A stretch of DNA of 64,000 nt from Hemicentrotus pulcherrimus (GCA_003118195.1 BEXV01000157.1:114751-178750); one strand, 5' to 3'; shown: positions 1-14,222, counted from the first letter of the stretch. Translations and numbers: made by a program. The notes: generated by a model from the letters alone, not told the origin.

Positions 1-1345
<1,345 letters not shown>

Positions 1346-1536
1346 CTCGCTGACCTGCGCACCACAACATTTAACCACATAACTTTACAACTCTTGTGGT
1401 GGTAGACAGTAATATTGATACACGGTGACATTGACGACAATCTCCCGCGCGCGATGGACTGCGGTAACGCACTGTTTAGACTTTCCAAAGAAGTTTTCGT
1501 CTTCGCGGGTCAACCTGAAGGGCAGGGTCGGCTCAC

Positions 1537-1725
1537 CTAGCGGGGTGCTATGGCACGACCTGATGCTCTAACATCTAACCTCCGAGTGGCAACCTGAAGC
1601 GCGAGAGAGGTGAGCCAGTGCGCCCCTGTGTGACTCGCCTGCTCAGCAGAGCGGAGTAATCGCAGCTAAACGGGGGCGTGAGCTCTTGTCTGTGTATGTG
1701 AACTTTGACACTAGCCGCTCAAACT
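1537..1725 (-). other. Candidate non-coding first exon (5'UTR) of COUP-TF
   Basis: A proposed exon between an initiator-like CAGT (A at 1725) and a splice donor CTAG|GTGAGC (exon end 1537, GT at 1536-1535). Joined to the acceptor at 1294 it would remove a 243-base intron. After joining, the frame upstream of the MSMAV start reaches a TAG with no intervening ATG, so the annotated start would be the first in-frame one. A short upstream ORF of eight codons lies at 1548-1574. The exon is GC-rich relative to the surroundings. The model is built only from signals; no transcript evidence is available. Confidence 0.35.
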
Positions 1726-1759
1726 GCATCGTTTCCATGACACCCACTGCCTTATATGG
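1721..1759 (-). promoter_or_regulatory. Candidate TATA/initiator core promoter with CArG box
   Basis: On the minus strand TATAAGG begins at 1756, and an initiator-like GCAGTTT has its A at 1725, 31 bases downstream, which is the normal TATA-to-start distance. The same TATA motif is embedded in a perfect CArG box, CCTTATATGG at 1750-1759, the SRF/MADS binding consensus. The location, about 460 bases upstream of the start codon and pointing toward it, supports a promoter of COUP-TF. Vertebrate COUP-TF promoters are often described as TATA-poor, so this could instead be only a CArG element. Confidence 0.4.
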
Positions 1760-1882
1760 CAGGCGGTGTCAGCTAAGTTCGTGGGGTATATTGGTGACTG
1801 ATGTTTAGATGGAAAGCTTACAGTACAGTATTTCTTACGGGCGCTGAAGTGAAAAGAACACTCACTTGGATATACAGCTTCC

Positions 1883-1948
1883 TGATTGGCGGAGCAGTAA
1901 GTATTTACTCTAAAGTGACGTAGAACTTCGTGTAGTATTTCAACCAAT
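1883..1948 (-). promoter_or_regulatory. Paired CCAAT boxes flanking a CRE-like site
   Basis: CCGCCAATCA (minus strand, 1883-1892) is a very good NF-Y site. A second CCAAT lies on the plus strand at 1944-1948 (ACCAATCA). Between them TGACGTAG at 1916-1923 is a CRE with its last two bases changed. The pair sits about 160 and 220 bases upstream of the proposed start at 1725, the usual zone for NF-Y boxes. Together these suggest a proximal promoter; binding is inferred. Confidence 0.4.
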
Positions 1949-3858
1949 CATACCATAGCACACTGGATTGTGCATACATATGTGACTCAAATAGATATAG
2001 CTCTTTTTCTTCTGCAATCTCTTTACTCAGCTTATTTTTTCCGGACTATGCATGTGAACCTTCCAAGTCCCGTTCTGTGACTTATGCAGGACAGTCACAT
2101 TTGTGGGAATAGGAATTGTATGAATATACAATGGAGTAAAATAGATGAACGGTTTATATTGTGAACTCTTCTATACATAATCGACAGAGATAAAACAGAA
2201 TTAAGTAAATATCAAACTTCCGAAAATAACGTTAAAGAATATTTTTGTTTCCGAGAGGGGAGTTATAACTTATGCCCAGACGGAGGTTTCCTATTTTTTT
2301 GTTATACGTCTGCTGTTACATATATCCCGTCTATCTGATAAAGTACACTAGATAAAACCTCGTACAAACACCGGTAAAAATAACGTTCCAACAAAATTTA
2401 CATCAATGGCGTTGATACTAGATCACGGGTAGCATCTTTATACTTTAAGTCAAAGATGAACAAAAATCACCAAATTACCCTATTTTATAATGGAGAATGA
2501 CATATGGGTATCTAAACCATTTTCAAAAGTTTGAATGCTTTTGCACGAAAGATTTATGGTCTTAGACACAACCCCATTGAAAAAGTTATTATATCCGCAA
2601 TAAACTGCTATAATTTTGTTTTCTTCTTGCACATAATAATAGTAAATAACCCCATAGTTGAACTCTTCATAACATCATGTAATTTATTATCGTAGACAAA
2701 AATCAACAGTTTGCATCATGTGATTTTATGTGAATTCATGTGATTTAAGGTGATTTTATGATTGGTACATCTAAAAGACAGCAATCACAAAATCAAACAT
2801 GGAGACGGCAGAATAAACAGACGTCAACAAATTTTAATCACCGTGGATGAATAGAAAATACGGACAATGCAGACACAATCAACGCCAGAGGCGTTGATGA
2901 AAATAACAGTGATCTATGACTTAATGAAAGCAGAATAGCTGTGAGGTTCAAATACATGGTCCTGTGGCTTTAGCCTCGACTGGGTTGTCGAGATTGCTTT
3001 GCCTAAGACCTTTGATTTGATTGTACATGGGTCTTGGACCCTGGATAAGGGCTGATCTTTGACTCTTCAGTAAACACACCCCGTGATCCATTATGACATG
3101 CGGCACAGACCCCGTTATATTCTCAAGACCCAAGTTCAAGTGCATCTCTATCTAGTTCAAATAATGCCCTCCACCAAAATGCGCTTGTGTCCCAATCTGT
3201 CTTACCTCACTGTATCGCAGAGTTTCGTACTAGAGACTTGTGCTTTGGAACATGCAGTAACAGTTACAAGGTATTTTGTACCAAATATATGGTAATGGAA
3301 GTAAAAAGACAATACGTTTTCAAATTTGAATAGATTCAGAGAATGACGATGGTCGGCACATCAGAATGTAGGGAAATTCTCCACATAATGTAAAAACCTT
3401 ATTTGTTACAAATTTATTTGAAAGTATTATGTGCAGTTATAGGCCTTCGCCGTGCCCATCAATTCACATACGACAAATGAATTAACGCAAAACATGGTAG
3501 TTAATATTGTAATGAGTTTTCGTGACTATCGTATGGAATTATTTATTTACTCAATTTGACACGACAATCCTGAAAACTTGACTACAGTTGGTCTTCACAT
3601 GAATTACTTCATTGGATCCTGTGTAACTTATACGACCAAATATTCAAGTAGCATTTTTGTTAGACAAAACTGTCGTATAGTTTCCGTAAACTCCCTCTGA
3701 CTTTCTTCTTCTTCAGTTGTTTCAAAGAGAGATATCGTAAGCAATACTTGGAGTTCAAAAGCAAACCACACAGTAGGTGGAAGCATTCTGAAAGGGGGAA
3801 AGAGTATGATCATATCGAAAGTTCATAGCTAGGGCAGAATTTGGCATTCTAACCTACT

Positions 3859-3875
3859 CCCCCCCCCCCGCCCCC
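3859..3875. repeat. C-rich homopolymer
   Basis: Eleven C, one G, then five C. Confidence 0.9.
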
Positions 3876-6821
3876 TAGGACAAAATTAGGTCGCCTCCCT
3901 GTTCAAAAGTAGTTTTCTTCTAAATCAATCCATAATCACCATGGATGATGTTGATGATACTGTTAAATATTTCGCATCAGATAAAGTTTTGAGTTGGAAG
4001 AGAAACGAAGATTTGGTCCTCATTTTAACATGCATGACAATCTTACTTTCTAAGCCCTCTTGAAGTACGCTGTGATAAGGGCTTTGCTATATCCCCAGTT
4101 CAGATTCAATCAGAATAGTGTTGCCTACAGGTATTTTTCTCCTTTTCCTAGTATAATCGGTCAACAAGGTTTTTGTAAATATCAATTCTTAGCACAGCCA
4201 TAGTAATTTTCTTGTATCAGTGTCTTTACAATATTTTGTAATGATCTACTCGTTTCATATTCATGCATGGAGATCAGTTTAAAATGACACGAAACCTGTG
4301 TGACCAGACTCAAACGTGTTTTCAGTCATTTCGTACCCTACCATATCTTTCTTTTCTTTGTTGCTGTCCCTCTTATAATATTCGTTCAAAGATAGCATAG
4401 TTTTTTTTACAAACAGTATGTCGTTAATCCTGCCTATTATTTATCAAACCGGAAGAAGTCGTTATCATTGCATATATATATTTTTTTTTATCACGTAGCA
4501 TTTTCAAGGCAATCACAATGATATCGCTTGGTATATTTTTTCCTAAAACAAAATCGGGGAAAACGCCTCACATAGGATCTCCGCTGCCCGCCCCTCGCAT
4601 CCGGGTTGTAACATCATTCAAACATGTAAAAGTAAAATGGGGAACGCCCCTCACGCCATCTCCGCTACCCTGCCCCTCATATCCTATAGTCATGCTGGTT
4701 GCTACATCAAACATGAGGCAAATACCAGACGCAGTGAAGGATTACGAAGTGCCTGCCTACCAGAAGGTCGCGAAGGATTAGTTTATAAAACCCCCATCCT
4801 TTTTCAGGGCCGACGCTTGTTGTTTGGATTCGACCAATTCCCCTCCGCCCCACCTCCGACACCAGTCTGTCATTTATTAGGAGGAAAGTAGGGGCAAGTC
4901 CGTATAGACGAAGCGACCTACATTCCCACTTTCGTCTACCACTTCCTAATACGTTTTCTTTACCCATCGACGACAGTGCAAGCTTTGGTACGAGCAAGAT
5001 ACATTTCGTTTTTATTTTCAAACCATTTTCCTAATAAGACCATTATAAAATTTATACCCAAATACTTAGGCCTACCAGAATGATACCGCTTTCAGTACCC
5101 CCCCCCCTAAATTATTTCTTCTGACCATAGATATCTGACCTGTTCTGTAGCATCTTGCAGTAAAGTAGTCATGCATGATTGCAGTAACCTGTGATCATGG
5201 CGACATGGCCATGTCATAATTTTGTAGGCCTATATTATATTAATAAGCGTTAAAGGTGACAGTTAACCACCTAATTTTGAGGCAATCCAAACCAAGATGT
5301 GTAATACTATTTTCACCTCAAGATTAAGTTAAGTGTGATGTTTATTCCTCCTTAATATGAAATACAGGCATTTCAAAAAAATGTTACGATATGCCTTGTT
5401 CTTACATGTTTTTCCTTCACTTGAAATACTGTCTCGCTAACATGGCAGACGCCATAAACACAGGCCACTAGCGTACGAATTATATCAAAATTACACATAC
5501 AAACCAAATGAGCATGAACTTGATTTCCTTTCACTTCTGTTTTCTAAATTCTGTTTAAATTGTTATCGTTATTCCGGGAGGAAGACCGACACATTTGGAC
5601 CGATGCCGACAACATAATCTATCTATATTTACAGGCTCCCAAATGTTCCATCCTGACGGCAAAAGGGAAAAGCACTAACTTTTCTACCAGGGATACTGAT
5701 TACTGGCATAGTGTCTCTGATTCTGTATTATCGTAAACGTAGTGCTACATATACACGTTGGTGTATACATATCTTGGCATCACGACCCGTATGCCTTTTG
5801 ATCTCTGTTACGACCTAGTTTTTCAAAAGAATAATTGCCTTCTTTATTAAACTTATTGACGTACAACATGTTTTTCTATTAAGTGAAAATTAGTTCATTA
5901 ATTTTCTTGGTCGGATAACTGTCAGACGGGGGAAAAACTATCACCCCCTTTCCCCTCCTTTGTATCCATAAACAAATCTTTTCTTTTACAACATTCTAAT
6001 GCTGTATTGCAGGGGCTCGAGGTGACATAGAAAAAAGGAACACCATCATTTTTCGTGAACTTAAAACCTTGGGGCGTCGGTAGTCACTTTAAGTACTATT
6101 GTGTGCCTTTGAAAAACACCTGCCTGTCAAGTAAGCACTTAAGATTTAAAATTGATATTGTAAATTGTAATTCCGGTTTGGTATTGCCTTTAAACAGAGA
6201 GATTAATGTAATATGCACAGGTGCCATCCCCTCCCGAACACGCTTTTCATGTACAACCTACACAAAATATTCTTCTTAAATTGTGTTTTTTCTTTGCCAT
6301 GTCTAAAAGGGACTTGATTCCCACATCAACCCGGATAGACATAGCAATATTGAAGACTTTTTTTCAACAATGATATACTCTTCCAGGGAATTACAAACCT
6401 GCGAGGATCCAACCCTCGCCCACAAGCTTCTCTGCAGCATGGATTTCGAGAAATAGCCAGGCTAAATATAAATGTAAAACAATCGTACAGACATCATTAT
6501 TTCCCCTAAATCGGTGAATAAAAAGTGTCGCTTTTTTTAGTCTTCGCGACTCGAAGGTAAGCCTGTTCATTCCCCCCTGCGCATTGGGCTTACCAGTTGA
6601 ACGTGTATCGGAAAGAAAAATGGCCTTCAATTTTTTTCTTCCTCCATGTAAATTCGGTAATACCTACTCGGCGGTCCCATAGCGTAAGGAGAGGGTAAGC
6701 TTTTTGGACATGACTCTCTTTCCGTGAGTTTAGACGACAGAGCCCTGGTTTTGGAACGGGACACCGACCAACAAGAGGAGTCGGAGTTTGGTTTCCCTTC
6801 CCCCTTTCTCGTCTCATCTTC

Positions 6822-6850
6822 CAAAAAAAAAAACAAAACAAAACAAAACA
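6822..6850. repeat. A-rich (CAAAA)n simple repeat
   Basis: An A run followed by four CAAAA-type units. Confidence 0.85.
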
Positions 6851-7679
6851 ACGACGATGTGCTCAAATCTTCACATCGAGATGGGACCAGTTCTCTCTTT
6901 CCTCGTCGTTAAACTTCAGAGTATGAATGAAAACATTATATTTTTACTCCGAAGATGATATGATTATCCACTTTATATGTAAGAAGGATAATAGTCGGAT
7001 TCATTACGCTCGTGTAAACCACCTTCCGCCTTTTTCATCTTAATTAGATTTTTTTTTCCAGAAGAAATAGTATTGAATCCACCATTTCTTATACATTGAT
7101 ATACACTGGTGCGTTATAATCATTTCCTCATCTCTGGTTCTCTTACGAAGCCATTTACTATTAGAAATTCGGAGCGACAAAGAAGATTAAAATGTGCCAT
7201 TTACTTTGAAATTATCCATTGTGGTTATTTTTCTCGATAATAATTGCGAAAGACCTACTTTTCCTGAACCGGCATGGGTCTCATAAAGTTGGAATAAATT
7301 AATGTTACATCTTTTCATAAAATAGTCGTGACAGTATGATTTATCATTGATACTTTTAAAAAGTTATAATTTTCTTTTCATAAATAAACATAATAGATCA
7401 ATCTCTATGACTTTTTAGACTGGCCAATATGTAGAAATCTGAGAAGATATACACTTACAAATCAAGAACGAATCATATTTTCCCAATCATTTAACTAAAA
7501 GAGGTATGAAAAATATCATAAATTTATGAGCAACAGTGAACTATAATTCTGCATTTAATATCGTTTTCAGGTTGATTTCCTGATCATATTTGTCGACAAT
7601 TTATTCGGCAATTACCCTATCATTGAAATCATTAAAACGTCAATATAATGTATCTTATTGATGTCGTACACGGTTTGTG

Positions 7680-8035
7680 GGCCTGTTTGTTTATTTAACT
7701 TTTTAATTTTAATATTAATCGTAATTATGTAATGCAATGTTTAACTATTTTTGTTTTCATGCCATTCACGTGCCTTCGTTTGTTTTTGTTTTTATTTTAT
7801 TTTTAATATTTTTGTTTTTATATTCCTGGACCCCATTGAAGACCAGCCATGTTATTGTCAAGCCTGTCACGGATGAATATGAGTAATCCAACCGCTGTCA
7901 TTGTGTTTGTATATATTTATGTTCTGTACTTTTTTTAATTTTTGATGAAACGGAATATTGATACCACTACTTTTACTACTTTCTCACCCATATTGCTCAT
8001 GAAAATAATAAAATGCACCTTATATCCAAATAATA
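7680..8035 (+). mobile_element. Possible decayed LINE 3' end
   Basis: A T-rich, TTTTGTTTTTATTTT-like stretch, then a segment containing GGACCCCATTGAAGACCAGC, another T-rich stretch and an AATAAA-type signal at about 8008. The composition and the CCCCATTGAAGACCAGC phrase resemble the untranslated 3' tails of non-LTR retrotransposons in deuterostomes. No reverse transcriptase frame remains. The call rests on style and memory of such tails, so it is weak. Confidence 0.25.
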
Positions 8036-9992
8036 GGGCCTTTTTTTCGTCCTTGTTCCCTTTTTCTAACCCTCCTCTTTGATGTTTGAGATTTCAAGAA
8101 ACAGGGTGATGAATATACCTGATTATAAGAACCAACCCGATATCAACAATTGCAGAATTTCTTTACATTGTTATCCCGTGGCAAGCGATAGATATGTCAA
8201 AATTTGACAACAATACATTGAAAGGGTATAACGCACATTTTTTTGTGTGTGTCTATCGAAAGATGGAGATATTGGAGACGATGTCTGCCTCGAATGGCAA
8301 AGCCCTCATCCCCACGGGTCACCGATGGTATTCGAAGGGTGCTGTGCTGTTTAACTTTCGTCTCCCCTTTGGAAAATCAAAATCGTCGAATCTGTCCACC
8401 AGGATTGTTAGAGGACGTCCCAGCAAAAAATCTTGAGTTGTAAGATAACCCCACATACAATTCTAGATAAAGCAAACTAGCAGATTAAATAAATCAGTAA
8501 ACGGAATTCTAAGTTAGCATGTTGCCAAAGAAACATGTTTGTGTATATATTTATAACTGTCGTATCTTAAATGATGTGATCGTATTAGCGGGTTGGCCCG
8601 GTGAATACACCGAACAAAATAATAAAGATAATTATACGGTCACAACTATCCAATTGCTTTCAACAAATCATGCTTTTGAGAAAGCAATTTGTAACTATTT
8701 TTTTATCTACAAAACTCATTTTCCGTTGTATTGGCTTATGTTTTTCTTTTGCACTGAATGTGAGAAGAAAAAAAATCACGTCACAGACAAAAAATGTTAG
8801 AGTCTGAAAGTAATTTATTGTGACGGCGAGTAGCCCTAAAACAATGTCGCGCAGTTACGAATCAGAAGGGGGAAGAAAAAAAAATCTTAAATGAAACATT
8901 AAATTATTTTGTTATACCATGGAGATATCTCCATGCTTAAACAAAAGGTCACGTGAAGTATCAATATATAATGACCCCAGCTACAAATTTATAGAAACGC
9001 GCACTATTATTATCCAAGCAACCGAAAGAATGCAACATGGTGGAAACATTCGCATCGTTTTGCACTTTCTCCGCTCTTTTCATTTTGCCATCTCCGTGCG
9101 AGTTATCTCGATTGATTGCCGTTCATGTATTCAGCAACCATCGACCTGAACCCAGAATGTAACTACAGACAACGCACAAAATGTTGGCACATTAATTTTT
9201 GTTTCGCGCAATCAGAGAAGCTGACTTGCCCGCATACAAAAACAAAAATCGATCATAAGCAATTTTTGACCTTGAGCTATATTTGAATGAAATTATAATT
9301 TCAATGGTAAGTCTGAAGCAGTACGGGGTCAATCGCCGGAGACTATCAGTCTACTTTCGAGGCTTCGATCCCGTTTTCAATCTTAAGATGGCACTTTGTT
9401 CGTAGGTATAATTCCACAAAAGTTTGTCTTTTACCCCGTTTGGTTGATAAAATGTCCATGAAACATCTTGGGATAAGGACAAGCGAATTAACTATCAAAA
9501 GAAGAGCCGTCATTAATTTTAAAATTAAGAAAAGTAATTGCGTCTGGAAATAAGGTTATGTCTCGCACGACCCACATTTCCTATAAGCAGTAGGTATTTC
9601 CCCGTTTGCTTGGTCTTTTTGTGTCCCTACAAAGGTTAACTAACCATGAGAAATTTGCAATTACTTGTACACTAATAATTGACTGTCACTTTATGTTGAC
9701 ATTTGTTGAATCCTCTAATTCCATTCATGATATTTTCTTCTGAGCTAGCGATAATATGTTCAATAATTTAAAGATCGGTTTGACTCGTATCTTGGAACGC
9801 TATTCAGAGATGTTAATTTGCTTACATCATCTCTTTATGCTTGTACTGAAATGTAGCTTGTACTTATCATTCATAATCACAATAAAGCATGATTGCATAC
9901 TTTCTCGACCCCTAATGAATGCGCAATATATCACATTACTATTCAATGTTTAAGTAGGGAGTTGGAATGGATGGGTTAAGGGCAAAGGAGAC
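8036..9992. other. Gene-free region
   Basis: No supported gene. Notable small motifs are a palindromic E-box/M-box TCACGTGA at 8949-8956 and a TTGACCTTGA at about 9267, which is an ERR/SF-1-type extended half-site. Overlapping ORFs of 60-93 codons at 8194-8807 have no recognisable domain. Confidence 0.55.
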
Positions 9993-10505
9993 TTAAAGGT
10001 AATACAAAGTTTTGGTAAATTTTGAAAATTTGGTGGATAATGATTCTTTACAATGTAGATATATTTGGATGCCCCTGTTGATTTATAATAAGCAAAACAA
10101 AAAATAGCCCCTGAAACACTTCTGCTTTCGAGAAAAAATGAAATTAAAAAATTTATCGGTGCTCCCGATAAATTTTGATGAATTTCAAATAGCGCCTACG
10201 GCCGTACAATGGTAGCTGCGACCCTGAAAATTTCAGAATATGTAGTTGTGATATATACCTACCAAACGAAAATAGCTTATCGGTCAAAATTAGTCAAGAA
10301 ACATTGTTTTATAGCTTAAATAATATCTTGACCTTGAGAGGGCGCAATACAGCATAAAGAGTTTGTTATTAATAATTTCATAACTTTAGACTCGATTTCA
10401 ACCGCGACAGCGATCACTGCATATTGTAGGATCGCATATATGCTTCCAATATGTTCGTTTGAACAAAATTCATGACCCCATACCAAGACTTTGTATTACC
10501 TTTAA
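9993..10505. mobile_element. MITE family C (TTAA-flanked terminal inverted repeats)
   Basis: A 513-base element bounded by TTAA at both ends. The left end reads TTAAAGGTAATACAAAG and the right end is its inverted copy; the inverted repeat extends to about 24 bases with one mismatch (TTTTGGT against TCTTGGT). There is no transposase frame, so it is a non-autonomous DNA element. TTAA target sites occur in the piggyBac and Kolobok superfamilies; a TA target cannot be excluded because TA lies inside TTAA. Only one copy was seen in this window. Confidence 0.75.
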
Positions 10506-10799
10506 TACATTCTTCTTATTATAAATATATTATTATAATAAGTTATTCTAACTTATGTTATTTACATTATCATTATTATCGTCATCATTATTATTTATAC
10601 AAAAGGATATGAGGACAAAACAAGTCATGTATTACCGTGTATTCTTGAATTATTCTAACGATTGTTGTTGTTTGAGGCGTGGTTTTGTTTGTGTAGTAAT
10701 TCAGAATTTTGCTATAAATATAAATAATTGATAATAAATATTTTATGATTCAAATAGTTTTATTTTTAAAAGACACATGTTTAATTTGATATTTCATAA

Positions 10800-10942
10800 T
10801 ATGTATGTACAATTTGTAATTATTGCATTGTTATACTTATGTTTTATAGTGTTATTGCATTGTGCAGGGCTTTCTTGAAAAACAGGTGAATGAAACAACC
10901 CTGTTGAAAGAATTCATGAATAAATAAATGAATAAATAAATC
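10800..10942 (+). mobile_element. Probable LINE 3' tail with AATAAATG microsatellite
   Basis: The segment GGGCTTTCTTGAAAAACAGG followed by CCCTGTTGAAAG is a short inverted pair, followed by a tail of AATAAATGAATAAATAAAT (10915-10941). Short 3' hairpins followed by simple-repeat tails are typical of CR1/L2-like non-LTR retrotransposon ends in deuterostomes. No coding part is present, as expected for a strongly 5'-truncated copy. Family assignment is uncertain. Confidence 0.45.
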
Positions 10943-11766
10943 GGTAATAACTAAACGTTCATGCCTGAATGAAAAACTGGGTTCAGTTCGCCGAACAATA
11001 TTATATGAGGAAGACTGGAACGAGTGAGAAGTTGTGAAAAACCTTTGATTGTGTCAAAAATCGTTTGTTCAATGAAAATTACCGAAGGGAAAGGAATGCC
11101 TTGCCTTGCCATATTTTCCATGATAAATCGACTATTTTGTATATATATGTTTATCATGCTTACTTTTTGTGAAGCCAGACGACTGACTGGCGATCGAGAT
11201 TAGTTCCTTTCGACATCTATGATAACATCTCACTTTATAATTCTGCTTCAGTGCCACATCAGGACAATTTTTGTAATTCAAAGAAAATAATGTGTCCGTA
11301 GTAAAACTGCCCTATTCAATTTCTATTTTATTTCAATTATCCATTTTGCTTAATAAATGTGTTAATCTATTTCATGAGTTTTGTCTGGGGCTGTCATATT
11401 CTCAAGCAATCTGCTTACAACGAAAGTCCTTCTTCCGCAAATAGTTGTATAATGTTTGATGAAATTTAGTATTTAAGACAGTTTATCTTGTTTTTGATGA
11501 TAACAACTGTTATACATATTCACTGTCAGAAAAATCAAATCAAATCAAAACAAGACATCTCACCTAGGTTTGTCAATTACGTGCATCTAGTATACGGACT
11601 ACATGTCGTAAATTCTTAAGTTTTGAAATTGAAGAATATTTTTAATTCGATATTTGTCTGCATTGAACAATTACATTAACCAGAAAATAAAAAAATATGA
11701 GACCAATTATTGCATTTGTCATGTTATGACTATGACCATATTTTAGAAAATTACCCAAATGATTAA

Positions 11767-11792
11767 CCCCCCCCCCCCAAAAAAAAGGGGGG
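11767..11792. repeat. C12-A8-G6 homopolymer cluster
   Basis: Three adjacent homopolymers; the C and G blocks are complementary and could fold with an A loop, or reflect a sequencing artefact. Confidence 0.8.
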
Positions 11793-11826
11793 CAAATGGT
11801 TATTGTAATTGCCTACTGGTTCACTG

Positions 11827-11970
11827 AATAATAATAATAATAATAAACCATTCTTACAAAGCGCATATCACAAACATAAATTTAAGTTCCTTTGCGTTCA
11901 CAAAAATACCTCTATAAAATAGGAATAAATAAATGAATAAAATAAATAAATATATGAATAAATAAAATAC
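11827..11970. repeat. SINE-tail fragment with AAT and AAAT microsatellites
   Basis: Seven AAT units (11827-11847) are followed by CCATTCTTACAAAGCGCATA, then after a short unique spacer by an AAATAAATG-type tract (11920-11970). The phrase following the AAT run resembles the 3' part of abundant sea urchin SINEs. It is too short to classify. Confidence 0.4.
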
Positions 11971-12379
11971 AGTCGTACAAATTATACTAGATATATAAAT
12001 ATGGTGAAAATAAAATTTCATATTAATGAAACATACCATGTAGAACCATGAAGATGAAGAATCTTGACGATATTCTTTCTTAAAAAATTGAGGCGAACAG
12101 AATCTCTTCTACAATTATGTAGTCGATGATTTTGGTACCACAAGGTGGCAAGATAAGGGTTCAAGTCCAAGAAAAAAAATCACCATAAATGTCTACACAA
12201 CGAGAGCTCACAGTCAATTGCTTCCTTTTTTTTTTTCTTTCCTTCTTTTTGCCTTTTCCGTTCCTCGTTCTCCGGATTGTTGATTATGTCACCTTGCTTG
12301 ATCTATACCGGCGTGAAAGCATGTACACACGAAATACTTGACTGTACGTCCACCAAACGACACTGGCAGATTGCCCTTA

Positions 12380-13060
12380 GATGACCGATAGCTAAAGGTT
12401 CACATTACCTCATGGACACACTGAAAACCAAGCGCTCCAACACAAGGAAGGCGACTAACTGAATCAAGTTGGTCGGGGGAAGACAGAGCAGAGTTGGGAG
12501 ATTTCTTTCCTTCCGACAGTGCGCCACGCGACATGCCATCAGGAGCAGACGACACAATGTTTATAAGGGTGGCGGTAATGAGTGAAATTTGTGTACGCCA
12601 CGGCACGGCGTGCTAATCAGTTAACGAATGAATGCACGTAATCAGATAGCAGACGAGCGGCTAGCAGTTTTGATTGGTTCGCAGGGGTATAGACCCCAGA
12701 GCGTAGTCTTTCCACTGACGGTCAGTTTTTGTTAGCCCTACAGCGTCATGATGCACGGGGATGTCCAATTTTGATTGGGCAATGGTATGTGATATATTTC
12801 CACTGCACCGTGGAAGGGCTCGGGTTGCGGATAGAGGCGATATTTGATATGAGTCATTTCACATTCCTGTTTGTAATCTACGTGGTCAAGCGCAACCCAA
12901 TGACCATGACCCGGTTTCACCCCTCAATACCAACGGTCGACAGTTACGTGTTGATGTTGACCACTAACAACAATACGCACGTGCTGTCTAGCCGGCGCGC
13001 GGAACTATTACGTAATAGGCTTTGCGGGTCAGTTCGGGACACTGACCGCAGTGGGTTTGT
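12380..13060. promoter_or_regulatory. CpG-richer island with four CCAAT motifs
   Basis: Visibly more GC- and CpG-rich than the flanks, for example GCCGGCGCGCGGAAC at about 12992. CCAAT pentamers occur at 12673-12677 (minus), 12765-12769 (plus), 12774-12778 (minus) and 12897-12901 (plus), more than chance for 230 bases. A FOX-like GTTTGTTTAC lies at about 13056-13066, next to ATCGAT. It could be an enhancer, an alternative first exon of COUP-TF or a non-coding RNA promoter. No convincing protein frame is present. Confidence 0.3.
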
Positions 13061-13212
13061 TTACAATCGATGGAGGGAGAGAGAAAAAGGAATAGAAAGA
13101 AAAGAGAAAGCAAGAGAGGGATACTGGAAGTAATAAGCGTAGATATTAATAGACTCAAGTGGGGGGTGATGTGGGCAAAAATGATATGAGTTGTGTGTGT
13201 CTTTTTTCTGGA

Positions 13213-13227
13213 GGGGGGGGGGGGGGN
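13213..13227. other. G14 run ending in an unresolved base
   Basis: Fourteen G followed by N at 13227, most likely a sequencing dropout or one-base assembly gap at a homopolymer. Confidence 0.85.
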
Positions 13228-14172
13228 CATATTTTTGTGCATAGTTTGTTTATAAATACATTTACATGTAACTGGATTTACTATTCTCATTAGATAACTG
13301 TTCACATAACAAGAACTACAATTCCATCAGGCCTAGTCCATATTCCGTGGTGTATTTAACAAAATATATCACAAGGTTAAATATCCACGCAGCCATGCCG
13401 CTGATTTCTAGTTAACGTTCCAACTTTGTCCATGATATTTTCTTTTTTTTTTTAAACCGCGACATTAGTTTTGTTGCTGATCACCACATAGAAAAAACGA
13501 AACGACAGTGACTAAATAAAGCTTTTTTTTGTGCAGACCAAACTAATTATCCCTGGAAATAGAAATAGGTCAGAAATTCATCTGGTTTCTCCAGTATATA
13601 TTTTTTATATTCTATGAAAATATGAGTTATAAGGAAATTCTATCTATAATGTTTTGAAAAGGTGCAGAAATGTATCCGTGAGTGAATAGTAATTTCTTCT
13701 TACAAAGCCTGAGTGCGTTACGCATTATTGGACTAATGTCCTACGTGTATTTAACAGTCACTGACAGAGGCCTTACCAATACAGATTTATCTGAACCCAG
13801 AATTCCGGTCAGGAAATATTATATGGTGTACGTACAATCATAGAGAACATTAATCTTGGTATGTCAAAAACCACAGACCATTAGGAGTATCATTACAATG
13901 CGAAAGTCATTATTTTGTATCTGGGTCGGTAAGAAACCGGTCCCCAGATACTACTAATGGGGGGTGTGCTATTATGTTTAATCATACAATATGTTGCGGA
14001 ATACCAAAAACCCCTGTATACTAGAAAGAAGAGATCACCAAGTTTTTTAAATTTAGATTTGAAGATAAAGGAAAGAGAAGCATCGGATGTGCACGTTTGC
14101 GTTTGTCTAATAACTCACATGTATCACTGATGGAGGAGAGGGGGGGGGGGGAGGGCATTGTAGGCGACATTT
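13228..14172. other. Gene-free region
   Basis: AT-rich, no supported gene. A G-rich run lies near 14146. Confidence 0.6.
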
Positions 14173-14173
14173 T

Positions 14174-14213
14174 GAACTCCCATACTCCAAAATGGCTTTG
14201 TATTGCTGAGGCC
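14174..14213. repeat. Dispersed repeat E, copy 1
   Basis: The 40 bases around GGCTTTGTATTGCTGAGGCC match the segment at 14976-15014 with about six differences, on the same strand. Confidence 0.55.
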
Positions 14214-14222
14214 TAATAAAAT

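Larger units (their letters stand above)
1960..7679. other. Gene-free upstream region, AT-rich
   Basis: No ORF here looks coding: the longest open frames are about 100 codons, lack domain signatures and overlap in several frames. The stretch holds homopolymer runs (C-rich 3859-3875, C9 near 5099), a T run near 4482 and an A/CAAAA simple repeat at 6822-6850. A CT-poor block around 4560-4950 is slightly more GC-rich. I see no tRNA or known transposon. It lies directly upstream of COUP-TF and could hold enhancers that only cross-species alignment would show. Confidence 0.6.

Noticed and set aside
12131..12175. tRNA-like B box GGGTTCAAGTCC
   Set aside because: No matching A box or cloverleaf; probably a SINE fragment or chance.
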